A stretch of 64,000 nt of DNA from JBFAPK01 sp040676675 (GTDB taxonomy: Bacteria > Actinomycetota > Actinomycetes > Mycobacteriales > Micromonosporaceae), in contig NZ_JBFAPK010000036.1 in NCBI RefSeq assembly GCF_040676675.1, positions 28,510 to 92,509 of the forward strand. Direction: 5' to 3'. Below are positions 33,914-41,818 of this stretch, in pieces; position 1 is the first letter of the stretch, and each line of letters starts with the position of its first letter. The position numbers and the translations under genes were made by a program. The notes under the pieces were generated by a model. The model saw only the letters and a list, made by a program, of their open reading frames with translations, did no database searches and was not told where the DNA came from.

Positions 33914-35524
33914 TCAGGCCGGCAGCGGCGGGGCGCCGCGCAGCGGTGGCGGTACGGCGCCGAGCAGGTACCGGTCCGGGCGGACCAGGACGACGACGGG
34001 GCCGGCGGCGGCGCCCGAGCGCCGCCCGAGCAGGCCCCGACCCAGGGCGCCCGTCGGCAGTTCGACCCGCCGGCAGCCCTCGGTCACCGGGCCGGAGACC
34101 CCCGCCACCAGGACCACCGCGTCGCGGGCGGCCAACCAGGCGAGCGCGGCCGGATCCGCACCGGCGAGCGGGTCACAGCCCACGCCGATCACCGCCCAGC
34201 GATGGTCGAGCAGGCGGTCGAGCCGGACGGGCCCGTCGGCCGTACCGACGAGCGGATTCGGCAGCGGCCGGCCGGCGGCGGGCAGCGCGCCGGCGAGACG
34301 CCTCGGCAGCTGCCGTCGGGCCCGCTCCTGCCGGCCCGCCCGGGACTGGAGGCCGGGCACCGCGGCGGCGGTGCGCAGCACCGTACGGAACAGCGCCGAG
34401 ACGCCCCGGTTGCGGGTCTGCAACACCCGGCCGACCGCGAGGCTGAGCCTCGTCGTCCGCGCGATGTCGTGGCGGCGCTCGCGCTCGTACCCGTCGAGCA
34501 GGTGCCCGCCGGCCCCTCCGCGCACGACCTCGACCAGGCGCCAGGCCAGGCTCGCCGCGTCGCGGACGCCCGTGGCCAGCCCCTGACCGACGAAGGGCGG
34601 CATGGCGTGGGCCGCGTCCCCGGCGAGCAGGACCCGCCCGCTGCGCCAGCGGGCCGCCTGCCGGGCGTGGAAGGTGAAGACCGCGGCGCGGCGGACCCGT
34701 ACCAGCTCCGGGTCGACCCACTCCGCGACCAGCCGGCGGACCACCTCCGCGCCGGTCATCGCGGCCGGCTCCGCACCCGGCAGCAACATCCACTCCCAGC
34801 GGCGGCGGCCCGGGCCGGCGAACGTCACCGCTGGCCGGCGCGGGTCGAGCACCATGGAGACGGTCGCTTCGCCGGACGGCCCCGCCGGGGCGGGGACGCC
34901 ACCGTGGGCGGTCACGGCGTCGACGGTCCCGGCACGCGGGCCGGCGTCGACGGTCGCGGCGTCGACCACGAGCCACGGCTGGGCGAAGGTCCGGCCGGGA
35001 AAGGGCAGACCGGCGAGGCGGCGTACGGTGCTGGAGGCGCCGTCGCAGGCGACCACCCAGCGGGCCCGGACGGTCGTACCGTCGTCCAGGACGACCCCGA
35101 CGGCGTCGGCGGCCGGTTCCAGCGCGGCGACGGCGCGTCCGGTGCGGACCGTGACGCTCGGCAGGCCGGCGACGCCCTCGCGCAGCGCCGCCTCCAGCTC
35201 CGGCTGGTCGATCATCGCGAGCAGGGGCAGTCCGGAGTCGGGTTCGGCCGGCGAGACGGTGAACAGGGCGGTGCGGTCCGGCCCGAGGAAGCGCGAGTGC
35301 CGCACGGCGACGGCCCACCGGTCGAGGTCCGCCGCGCCGGGCAGCCCGACCAGGGTCCGCAGCACCTCCTCGTCCAGCGCGGCGGCGCGCGGCAACGGGT
35401 ACGGCGCGGAGTCCGGGTCGACGACCACGGTCGCCACGCCCCGCTGCCCGAGCAGCGCGGCCAGTACGGCGCCGACCGGGCCGTACCCGGCGATCAGCAC
35501 GTCGGCATCGACCTCGGTCGTCAC
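33914..35524 (-). CDS. FAD-dependent aromatic monooxygenase (MhpA/PheA-like)
   Basis: The 536-residue class A flavoprotein hydroxylase has dinucleotide motif VLIAGYGPVGAVLAALL, the DG motif WVVACDGASSTVRRLAG, and the GD motif RVLLAGDAAHAMPPFVGQGL. A thioredoxin-like C-terminal domain with PVVVLVRPDRYLLG follows. The layout matches 3-(3-hydroxyphenyl)propionate hydroxylase (MhpA) and polyketide-tailoring hydroxylases. NAD(P)H-dependent ring hydroxylation is the expected reaction. GTG 35524 begins TTEVDADVLIAGYG. No ring-cleavage genes are adjacent, so a catabolic role is not supported. Confidence 0.85.
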   Translation of the reverse strand: MTTEVDADVLIAGYGPVGAVLAALLGQRGVATVVVDPDSAPYPLPRAAALDEEVLRTLVGLPGAADLDRWAVAVRHSRFLGPDRTALFTVSPAEPDSGLPLLAMIDQPELEAALREGVAGLPSVTVRTGRAVAALEPAADAVGVVLDDGTTVRARWVVACDGASSTVRRLAGLPFPGRTFAQPWLVVDAATVDAGPRAGTVDAVTAHGGVPAPAGPSGEATVSMVLDPRRPAVTFAGPGRRRWEWMLLPGAEPAAMTGAEVVRRLVAEWVDPELVRVRRAAVFTFHARQAARWRSGRVLLAGDAAHAMPPFVGQGLATGVRDAASLAWRLVEVVRGGAGGHLLDGYERERRHDIARTTRLSLAVGRVLQTRNRGVSALFRTVLRTAAAVPGLQSRAGRQERARRQLPRRLAGALPAAGRPLPNPLVGTADGPVRLDRLLDHRWAVIGVGCDPLAGADPAALAWLAARDAVVLVAGVSGPVTEGCRRVELPTGALGRGLLGRRSGAAAGPVVVLVRPDRYLLGAVPPPLRGAPPLPA

Positions 35525-35589
35525 CGGTCCATTGTGCGGTCGGGGTGGTACGCACGGGCCACGCGGCACCGGCGCGAACACGGCAAGTT

Positions 35590-35605
35590 TGTGACGCAGA
35601 TCACA
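35590..35605. promoter_or_regulatory. CRP/GlxR-type binding site
   Basis: TGTGA-cgcaga-TCACA is an exact match to the TGTGA-N6-TCACA consensus of CRP-family regulators. It lies 82 bp upstream of the DUF2273/Asp23 operon and 66 bp upstream of the divergent monooxygenase start, so it could act on either promoter. Confidence 0.6.
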
Positions 35606-35686
35606 GAGATTTGGGAGGCTTCGGTGTTCGGCGCCGCTCCCCCGGTGAATCCAGGTGAGGACCGACAGCAGTCGTTGGGGGGGACG

Positions 35687-35875
35687 ATGAACCGCGCACA
35701 GTTCGGCTTCCTGGTGGCATTCCTGGTGGCGGCGGTATGGGCCATCGCCGGGTTCGGCTTCGCGGCGGCGGCGACGCTCGCCGGGCTCTTCGGCTGGTTC
35801 GTCGTCAAGGTGCTCGACGGGGACATCACGCTGGCCGGCCTGGGCGACCGGGCCGCGGCGAACCGGCGACGTTGA
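35687..35875 (+). CDS. DUF2273-type small membrane protein
   Basis: The 62-residue protein has two hydrophobic segments (FGFLVAFLVAAVWAIAGFGF and AAATLAGLFGWFVVKVL) and a short basic tail. Proteins of this kind occur with Asp23/Gls24 genes. It starts the envelope operon 30 bp before the Asp23 gene, behind the CRP-like site. A GGGGGGGAC run precedes ATG 35687. It probably helps anchor the Asp23 proteins at the membrane. Confidence 0.75.
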   Translation: MNRAQFGFLVAFLVAAVWAIAGFGFAAAATLAGLFGWFVVKVLDGDITLAGLGDRAAANRRR

Positions 35876-35904
35876 GCGGGCGGGACCCGAGGAGGAGGCA
35901 CGAG

Positions 35905-36402
35905 ATGACCCAGACCAACACGGCCACCCGCGAGGAGAGCCGGCAGTCGAACCAGCCGTCCGGCGGCGCCATGCCCGGCGGGCGCGGGCAGCAGCAGCCC
36001 GGACGGGCCCAGCTGAGCAGCGATTCGGGCCAGACCCGGATCTCCGGCAGCGTGGTGGCGAAGATCGCCGGTGTCGCGGCGCGGGAGATCCCGGGGGTGC
36101 AGGCGATGGGCGCCGCGACGCAGCGCCGGCTGGGCCAGCTGCGCGGACTCGTCCCCGGCGGCACCGACACCACCCGGCAGGGCGTCACCGTCGAGGTGGG
36201 CGAGCGCGAGGCCGCGGTCGACCTGGACATCGTGACCTGGTACGGCCAGAGCATCGTGGACGTCAGCAACGCGGTACGGCGCAACGTCATAGACCGGGTC
36301 CAGGGCATGACGGGCCTGAACGTCATCGAGGTGAACATCAACGTGGACGACGTCTACCTCGACGGCGACGGGGACGGTGGACAGGAGCAGCGGGCGCAAT
36401 GA
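35905..36402 (+). CDS. Asp23/Gls24 family envelope stress response protein
   Basis: The 165-residue protein has a 45-residue Gln/Gly-rich head and then the Asp23 domain: TRISGSVVAKIAGVAAREIP, GVTVEVGEREAAVDLDIVTW, and VRRNVIDRVQGMTGLNVIEV followed by NVDDVYL. Asp23 proteins are abundant, membrane-associated and linked to cell-envelope stress. ATG 35905 has GAGGAGG upstream. It overlaps the next gene by 4 bp. Confidence 0.9.
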   Translation: MTQTNTATREESRQSNQPSGGAMPGGRGQQQPGRAQLSSDSGQTRISGSVVAKIAGVAAREIPGVQAMGAATQRRLGQLRGLVPGGTDTTRQGVTVEVGEREAAVDLDIVTWYGQSIVDVSNAVRRNVIDRVQGMTGLNVIEVNINVDDVYLDGDGDGGQEQRAQ

Positions 36403-36725
36403 CCGAGGCGGAGCTGGCGGCGACGGTACGGGACGCGGTGCTGGCGGTACCGGGCGTGGTGCGGCTGACGCCGGGCGGGCCGGTCGAGGCGGTCACCTTC
36501 TATCCGGGCGGGACGGTCGTCGGCGTACGGCTCGGCGATCCGGTGCAGGTACGGGTCGAGGTCGACCCGGTGCCGATCGGCCCACTGGCCGACCGGATCC
36601 GCCAGGCGGTCCAGACCGTGCTGGAGCGGCACGGGGAGCGTCCCGGGCCGATCGAGATCTTCGTCGACGACCTGGCCGTGGACGACCGCCAACCGGTGGA
36701 GTTCGGCACCGCCGCCCGGCGGTGA
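36399..36725 (+). CDS. Short Asp23/Gls24-like protein
   Basis: The 108-residue protein follows the Asp23 gene with an ATGA overlap. It has AATVRDAVLAVPGVVRLTPG, VVGVRLGDPVQVRVEVDPVP and a C-terminal RPGPIEIFVDDLAVD. This is the same alternation of strands and helices as Asp23 but shorter, and lacking the full motif. Actinobacterial Asp23 operons often encode such a companion. It probably co-assembles with the first Asp23 protein at the membrane. Confidence 0.7.
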   Translation: MTEAELAATVRDAVLAVPGVVRLTPGGPVEAVTFYPGGTVVGVRLGDPVQVRVEVDPVPIGPLADRIRQAVQTVLERHGERPGPIEIFVDDLAVDDRQPVEFGTAARR

Positions 36726-36773
36726 GCCGGAAAGGGGACGCGCGGTGACCGTCGGTACGGGAGGGGTGGTGAC

Positions 36774-37298
36774 ATGCGGGTGCTGAACCGGCTCGGCTCG
36801 CTCGTGCTGGCCGTCGTCCTGCTCGCCGGCGGGCTGCTGCTCGCCATCGAGGCGGTGGCCGTGGTGCTGCGCCTGCCGGCCCTGCTGATCGACCGCGCCG
36901 GCTGGTACCGCACGCTGGCCGGCACCCCGGTGAACCACCCGGTGGTGCAGGCCATCGCGATCGCGTTGACGCTGCTCGGGCTGCTGGTCCTCGCCGCGCA
37001 GCTGCGCCGCTGGACCCCGGACCGGCTCGCCGTGCGGCTCGGGGACGGCTGGCATCTCAGCCGCCGGTCGGTGCAGCGGCAACTGGCCAACACGGCGGAG
37101 GGCGTACCGGGCGTCAACTCGGCGCGGGTCCGCATCCACGGCCGCGCCCACACCTGGCACCCGTCGGTCCAGGCGGTCGGCGACCCGGGGGCCCGGCCAC
37201 TGGTGGAACGGGCGGTCCAGCGGGAGCTGGAACGGCTCGCGGCGCCACGGCCCGAGGAGGTCTCGGTGCGACTGGTCCAGCGGCGGAGGGTGCGATGA
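36774..37298 (+). CDS. DUF6286 membrane protein
   Basis: The 174-residue protein has two transmembrane segments (LVLAVVLLAGGLLLAIEAVA and VVQAIAIALTLLGLLVLAAQ) and a C-terminal cytoplasmic region with GDGWHLSRRSVQRQLANTAE and a final VSVRLVQRRRVR. This matches DUF6286 proteins found in actinobacterial Asp23 operons. It overlaps the AmaP-like gene by 4 bp. GGGAGGGG precedes ATG 36774. Confidence 0.75.
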   Translation: MRVLNRLGSLVLAVVLLAGGLLLAIEAVAVVLRLPALLIDRAGWYRTLAGTPVNHPVVQAIAIALTLLGLLVLAAQLRRWTPDRLAVRLGDGWHLSRRSVQRQLANTAEGVPGVNSARVRIHGRAHTWHPSVQAVGDPGARPLVERAVQRELERLAAPRPEEVSVRLVQRRRVR

Positions 37299-37909
37299 AG
37301 CACGCCAGCCTACGGGTGATGTGGACGGTAATCGGCGTACTGCTGCTCGCGATCGGCGCGGCCGGCATCGCCGCCAGCTTCGGACTGATCTCCAGCGGTG
37401 TCGCCCGTACCCCGCTGCTCTGGTCCGGCCTGCTCGACCTCTGGCGGGCGATCGCGCCGTGGAGCGGGATCGTGACCATCGTGCTCGGACTGCTGATCGC
37501 GATCCTCGGGGCGAGCCTGCTCGGCCGGCTGCTGCGGCCCGCGCGCGAGCCGGCGATGGACGAGATCAGCCTCCAGGACCCGGACCACCACGGGCCGGCC
37601 GAGCGCGCGACGCTCGCGCCCGACCTGCCGGGGCGTACCCGGGTCCGCGGGGTCGTCCTCGCCCACGGCCTCGAACGCGACCTCGCCCGCGACCCGCAGG
37701 TGCAGCGGGCCGAGGTCACGCTGACCGGCAGCGCGCCGGAGCCGGACATCTGGATCGAGCTGCGGGTGGGCCCGCGGGCTCGGCTCTCGGCGGTACGCGA
37801 CCACGTGGGCGCGGCGGTCGAGCGTTTCCGCAGCACCACCGGGCTGCGCCCGCGACGGTTGGACGTGACCACCCGGGTCGACCCGGCCGGGGCCGGCCGG
37901 GTGCGCTGA
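37295..37909 (+). CDS. AmaP-like Asp23 membrane anchor protein
   Basis: The 204-residue protein has two N-terminal transmembrane helices (VMWTVIGVLLLAIGAAGIAA and IVTIVLGLLIAILGASLLGR) and a cytoplasmic alpha/beta domain with Asp23-like strands (RAEVTLTGSAPEPDIWIELR). It corresponds to AmaP, which tethers Asp23 to the membrane in firmicutes. It ends the five-gene operon 3 bp before the convergent NADAR gene stop. Confidence 0.72.
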   Translation: MKHASLRVMWTVIGVLLLAIGAAGIAASFGLISSGVARTPLLWSGLLDLWRAIAPWSGIVTIVLGLLIAILGASLLGRLLRPAREPAMDEISLQDPDHHGPAERATLAPDLPGRTRVRGVVLAHGLERDLARDPQVQRAEVTLTGSAPEPDIWIELRVGPRARLSAVRDHVGAAVERFRSTTGLRPRRLDVTTRVDPAGAGRVR

Positions 37910-37912
37910 CCG

Positions 37913-38470
37913 TCAGCGGGCGGGCAGCTGCGACCGGGCCTCCATCAGGGCGAAGCCGAGCAGGTTGCTCCCCCGCCAGCTCGCCGGATCCCGCGCCGCC
38001 GGGTCGTCGGCGGCCAGCCCGATGCCCCAGATCCGGTCCAGCGGGCTCGCCTCCACCAGCACCCGCTCGCCGGTGCCGCGCAGGAAGTCGCCCAGCTCCT
38101 CGTGCTGGGTGAACTTCGCCACGCTGCCGGCCACCACGATGCCGTACCGCTCCTCGTCCCAGCGGCGCTGGTCGAAGCCGCGGACCTGGCGCCCCAGGTT
38201 CTTGGCCCGGTGCGGGTGCTGGGCAGCCAGGATGCGCGCGGCCGTCTCGTGGTCGTCGAAGAGCACGGCCTTGCGCCACATCATGTAGTGCTCGGCCGTG
38301 GCGAACTCGTGGCCGTCGACCACGAAGGGCGAGGGGAACCACTGGCTGAGGCATCCGGCACCGACGCCGCGCCGGTCGGGCTGGTGCCCCCAGAAGAAGA
38401 GGAACTTGACGCGGGCTCCCTCCGCCAGGAGGCGCTGGAGTTCGGCGACGCTGCGGGGCTGGACGGACAT
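37913..38470 (-). CDS. NADAR family protein (YbiA-like)
   Basis: The 185-residue protein has a YbiA/NADAR fold: RVKFLFFWGHQPDRRGVGAG, QWFPSPFVVDGHEFATAEHY and then MMWRKAVLFDD, AKNLGRQVRGFDQRRWDEER and SPLDRIWGIGL. NADAR proteins cleave N-glycosidic bonds of ADP-ribose or ribityl compounds. Some reverse DNA guanine ADP-ribosylation as antitoxins; others process riboflavin intermediates. No DarT-like toxin is adjacent, so a housekeeping or damage-repair role is more likely here. It is convergent with the Asp23 operon. The start is at ATG 38470; the frame is open upstream. Confidence 0.88.
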   Translation of the reverse strand: MSVQPRSVAELQRLLAEGARVKFLFFWGHQPDRRGVGAGCLSQWFPSPFVVDGHEFATAEHYMMWRKAVLFDDHETAARILAAQHPHRAKNLGRQVRGFDQRRWDEERYGIVVAGSVAKFTQHEELGDFLRGTGERVLVEASPLDRIWGIGLAADDPAARDPASWRGSNLLGFALMEARSQLPAR

Positions 38471-38564
38471 GCCCGGTAGTGTGCCCGATCGGGGCGACAT
38501 TCCGGCGCGGGCCGGCGCCCCGGTACGACGGAGAGATCCTCCAGGTGTGACAGAAGGAGCCAAC

Positions 38565-38933
38565 GTGGAAAAGCCAGAGATCGGCCCGATCGAGGGGGCA
38601 CCCCCGGCCGACCTCGTGATCGAGGACATCACGGTCGGCGAGGGGCCGGAGGCCCGACCCGGGCAGCAGGCGACCGTGCACTACGTCGGCGTCTCCTTCT
38701 CCACCGGGCAGGAGTTCGACGCGTCGTGGAACCGGGGTGCCCCGTTCGCCTTCCCGCTCGGCGGCGGCCGGGTCATCGCCGGCTGGGACCGTGGCGTCGT
38801 CGGCATGCGGGTCGGGGGCCGGCGCCGGCTGGTCATCCCGCCGCACCTCGGATACGGCGACCGCGGCGCCGGCGGTGCGATCAAGCCGGGCGAAACGCTG
38901 ATCTTCGTGGTGGACCTGCTCGGCGTGCAGTGA
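38565..38933 (+). CDS. FKBP-type peptidyl-prolyl isomerase
   Basis: This 122-residue single-domain FKBP has ATVHYVGVSFSTGQEFDASW, FPLGGGRVIAGWDRGVVGMR and LVIPPHLGYGDRGAGGAIKP followed by ETLIFVVDLLGV. All core binding-pocket residues (Tyr, Phe, Asp, Val-Ile, Trp, Tyr, Phe) are present. It is cytoplasmic, with no signal peptide, and assists proline isomerisation in protein folding. GTG 38565 is used because AAGGAG lies 6 bp upstream. A terminator hairpin follows at 38964. Confidence 0.93.
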   Translation: MEKPEIGPIEGAPPADLVIEDITVGEGPEARPGQQATVHYVGVSFSTGQEFDASWNRGAPFAFPLGGGRVIAGWDRGVVGMRVGGRRRLVIPPHLGYGDRGAGGAIKPGETLIFVVDLLGVQ

Positions 38934-38963
38934 CCGCCACCGGCGGCGCGCCCGCCGGCTGAG

Positions 38964-39001
38964 AAGGCCCCTTGCCACCGCATTGGCTGGCAAGGGGCCT
39001 T
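38964..39001 (+). terminator. Terminator hairpin after FKBP gene
   Basis: AAGGCCCCTTGCCA (38964-38977) and TGGCAAGGGGCCTT (38988-39001) form a perfect 14-bp stem with a 10-nt loop, 30 bp after the FKBP stop. The convergent peptidase gene ends at 39055, so the hairpin can serve both strands. Confidence 0.75.
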
Positions 39002-39054
39002 CCGCACGCGACCGCCGGCGCGCCCGGACGCTCGGGCAGGCGGGCGGGCTGGCC

Positions 39055-40965
39055 TCAGAGGCCGAGGCCGCCCCGGCCGCCGACCACCGGGAGGGTCACC
39101 TCGCTGGCCGCCGGTACGACGGTCAGGCGGGTACCGCCCAGCGGCAGCAGGGTGTACTCCTGGTCGGTCGAGAAGACCACCACGCCGATGCGGTGTCCCG
39201 CCCGGAAGACGTAGTCCTTCGGTTCGAGCGACCAGCGGTAGTCGTACTGCTTGCCCTGCCGTACCGGCTGGCTGCGGGCCGCGCTGACCCGGTTCTGCGG
39301 GTCCATCCAGCCCCGGGTCACCACGAAGGGCGCGTCGGTCGAGCCCTCGGGGCCGTAGTCCACCAGGTACCCGGTGAGGTTGGCGTCCGGCCGGTTGTCG
39401 ATCGACATCCGCAGCGCCAGCTCCGGCCGACCCGAGATCCGTACGTCCTTCGTGAGCGCCGGCGAACGGTAGACCAGCCGGTTCTCGCTGGCCGTGTCCG
39501 GGGCGGCCACCAGGGTGCTCGGCGGGATCGTCCGGCCCTGGTCGACGAAGCTCTGGGTGAGGCGGGTGGGCCCGGACCGGCCCGTGCCCAGCGTGCCCGG
39601 AGCGGTCCGGTCGCTCGCGCCCAGGCGCAGCGAGACGTCCCGGGCGCCGGGGTCGGGCCAGTTGGCGTACGTGGTGTAGACGCGGTCCTCGCGCTGCACG
39701 GTCGCGGTCGGCTCGTCCATGATGCCGTTGTCCACGTGCCACAGCCAGTAGTCGAACCAGCGGTTCTCGGTCTGCTTGTAGGTCCAGGTCCGGCCGTCGG
39801 GGAGGGTGACCGAGGCGTTGCTGCCCGGCCCGCCGTGACCGCCCTGGTGCAGCCAGATCTTGCGCGGCACGTCGTACCGGGCCAGCTGCTCCCACCACTG
39901 GGCGAAGTGAGTGGTCTTGACGTTCCAGTCGTTGAGGCCGTGGACGACGAAGACGCTGGCCCGGACGTTGCGGGCGCCCGGCAGGTAGTCCCGCTCCTGC
40001 CAGAAGCGCGTGTAGTCGCCGGTGACCCGGTCCTGGTCGACGCTGATCTTGGCGATCTCGTCGGCGCAGCTCCCCTCGGCCCGCTCCCGGCCCGCCGTGA
40101 ACTGGGCGAGGATGTCCGCGTCCTCACCCTGGTACGTGCCCGGGGCGACGACCAGGCCGTTGGCGCGGTAGTAGTCGTACCAGCTGCTGATCGCGGCGAC
40201 CGGAATGATGGTCTTGAGGCCCTCGACCCCGGTGGTGGCGACCTGGTTCGGCAGCGTGCCGTTGTAGGAGGCGCCGAGCATGCCGACCTCGCCGGTGGTC
40301 CAGTCGGCCCGGACCGGCCTGCCGGTGGCGTCGAACGCCCGGGCCCGGCCGTTGAGCCAGTCGATGATCGCCTTGGTGCCGAGAGTCTCGGCCCGGTCGC
40401 CGGTGGTCGGGCAGCCGTCCGAGGCGCCGGTACCGACGCTCTGACCGAGCACCACGGCGTAGCCGCGCGGCACGTAGTAGTCGTCGAACGTACCCGGCAG
40501 GTCCGCCTTGGTGCGGGCGCTACTCACCCCGGCCGCGCGCTCGGCGGCGGCGCGGCCGTGTCCGAGGCCGCTCTGCGGCAGCTCGTCGACGAGCACGCTC
40601 GGGTAGGGCACGTCCTCCCAGACGTTCTCCCGGTACGGGCTCTGTTCGAAGACCACCGGCACCTTGAAGCCGTCCACACCGGCCTCCTTCGGCCGGGCGA
40701 TGTCGGCGACCACCCGGTCGCGCCGGCCGTCGTGGTCGGTGTCGAGCGGGGTCTCCACCCAGACTCGCTCCTGCACGGCGTCGGCGAGGGAGAAGACGGG
40801 CTGGGTCATGCCGTCGCGGACGACGATGCCGGGCGGCGCGGCGGATCTCGCCCCGGCCGGGGACGCGTGGTCCGGACCGGCGGCGGCCGGACCGGCGGGC
40901 GCGGTCACCGCGAGCACGCCGACGAGGGTGGTGACAAGGAACATCCCGGGACGGGCCGGACGCAT
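39055..40965 (-). CDS. Secreted Xaa-Pro dipeptidyl-peptidase-like CocE/NonD hydrolase
   Basis: The 636-residue secreted protein has signal sequence MRPARPGMFLVTTLVGVLAV with cleavage near AGPAAA. The catalytic domain has the nucleophile elbow GEVGMLGASYNGTLPNQVAT, a charge-relay region FVVHGLNDWNVKTTHFAQWW, and His in IWLHQGGHGGPGSNASV. A jelly-roll domain follows, as in CocE and X-Pro dipeptidyl-peptidases (SGRPELALRMSIDNRPDANL). It probably removes X-Pro dipeptides or hydrolyses esters outside the cell. AGGAGG precedes ATG 40965; the frame is open to 41043. Confidence 0.88.
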   Translation of the reverse strand: MRPARPGMFLVTTLVGVLAVTAPAGPAAAGPDHASPAGARSAAPPGIVVRDGMTQPVFSLADAVQERVWVETPLDTDHDGRRDRVVADIARPKEAGVDGFKVPVVFEQSPYRENVWEDVPYPSVLVDELPQSGLGHGRAAAERAAGVSSARTKADLPGTFDDYYVPRGYAVVLGQSVGTGASDGCPTTGDRAETLGTKAIIDWLNGRARAFDATGRPVRADWTTGEVGMLGASYNGTLPNQVATTGVEGLKTIIPVAAISSWYDYYRANGLVVAPGTYQGEDADILAQFTAGRERAEGSCADEIAKISVDQDRVTGDYTRFWQERDYLPGARNVRASVFVVHGLNDWNVKTTHFAQWWEQLARYDVPRKIWLHQGGHGGPGSNASVTLPDGRTWTYKQTENRWFDYWLWHVDNGIMDEPTATVQREDRVYTTYANWPDPGARDVSLRLGASDRTAPGTLGTGRSGPTRLTQSFVDQGRTIPPSTLVAAPDTASENRLVYRSPALTKDVRISGRPELALRMSIDNRPDANLTGYLVDYGPEGSTDAPFVVTRGWMDPQNRVSAARSQPVRQGKQYDYRWSLEPKDYVFRAGHRIGVVVFSTDQEYTLLPLGGTRLTVVPAASEVTLPVVGGRGGLGL

Positions 40966-40984
40966 TCGACCTCCTGAAACGCCG

Positions 40985-41010
40985 GATCGGCGGACTTGAG
41001 TCCGCCGATC
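40985..41010 (-). terminator. Terminator-like dyad between STAS and peptidase genes
   Basis: GATCGGCGGACT (40985-40996), tg, AGTCCGCCGATC (40999-41010) is a perfect 12-bp dyad. It lies 35 bp after the STAS gene stop on the minus strand and 19 bp before the peptidase start. Termination of the STAS transcript is likely, but the very short spacer also fits an operator for the peptidase. Confidence 0.55.
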
Positions 41011-41045
41011 TCCCATCCTCGGCCAGCGACGGACGTGAGACAAGC

Positions 41046-41489
41046 TCAGGCGAGGGGCAGCGCCGGGCGGCGGTACGGCGACGAGTTGCGCGGCCAGCGC
41101 CGGCCCCGTAACGCCCCGGCGGCCCCGCCGCCGGGTGGGCGGCGCGGATCGGTCCCGGCCACCCCGGTACCGACGATGGGGATCAGCCGGTTGACGTGGG
41201 TCGCCCGCAGCGCGCGCCGTACCGTCGGCGTCGGATTGCAGAGCACCAGCTGGCCACCCCGCCGGCGCCGCTCCAGGTACGCCCCGACCAGCACCCGGAC
41301 CCCGGCCGCGGAAAGCACGTCCACTCCGGACAGATCGACCCGGAGCACCGCCGGTACGGGCGGCTGCGCGTCGAGCAGCTCCCGCAGCTCGTCGGCCGTG
41401 GCTATGTCGATCGTCCCGGCCACCCGGATCTCGATCGCGTTTTCACCGCGCCGGGTCTGCGTACGTAACGTTCCATCGTCGTCCCCCAC
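41046..41489 (-). CDS. STAS domain protein (anti-anti-sigma factor-like)
   Basis: From GTG 41489 the product has 147 residues. The STAS fold runs from IEIRVAGTIDIATADELREL through VPAVLRVDLSGVDVLSAAGV to RRGGQLVLCNPTPTVRRALR. Ser in the DVLSAAG position corresponds to the regulatory phospho-serine of SpoIIAA/RsbV-type anti-anti-sigma factors. The C-terminal 30 residues are Arg/Pro/Gly-rich. The partner kinase is not in the window. The frame is open up to 41747, so a longer N-terminus cannot be excluded. Confidence 0.75.
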   Translation of the reverse strand: MGDDDGTLRTQTRRGENAIEIRVAGTIDIATADELRELLDAQPPVPAVLRVDLSGVDVLSAAGVRVLVGAYLERRRRGGQLVLCNPTPTVRRALRATHVNRLIPIVGTGVAGTDPRRPPGGGAAGALRGRRWPRNSSPYRRPALPLA

Positions 41490-41718
41490 GTCGTCTGACC
41501 CTATGCGGGTACGGCCGTCCACACGTCCGGCCAGCGGACGATTCCCGGCCCACCGACGGCCATTCACCGGCCGATCCCAAATCGACGGAAGTACGAGCGA
41601 CGGCCGCACTTTCCGCGCCCCGGCGTCGACAATGGTGCATCCGCCGACGCCGTCGGAATGCCGGCGCAGGAGTGTCCCGCGTCGCACCGATTGGCGCGAC
41701 GGCCTGGTCAGATGTACC

Positions 41719-41746
41719 TTGACCGCCGACATCGACACCGTATCCA
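41719..41746 (+). promoter_or_regulatory. Candidate promoter in a 329-bp gene-free gap
   Basis: TTGACC (41719-41724), a 16-bp spacer and TATCCA (41741-41746) resemble a sigma-70 promoter for the gene at 41819. The gap 41490-41818 separates it from the divergent STAS gene and otherwise shows no repeat or RNA that I recognise. Part of it may be coding if STAS starts further upstream. Confidence 0.35.
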
Positions 41747-41818
41747 CGCCGACATGGGATTGACGGGGCTAATCATGCCGGCCGCACCGGTGTCCCCACC
41801 CATGGAGGTCTACTACCG

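Noticed and set aside
33914..35524. MhpA-like gene as evidence of a phenylpropionate catabolic cluster
   Set aside because: No ring-cleavage dioxygenase, hydrolase or hydratase gene is nearby.
37913..38470. NADAR as the antitoxin of a DarT-type toxin pair
   Set aside because: No DarT-like or other toxin gene is adjacent; neighbours are the Asp23 operon and an FKBP gene.
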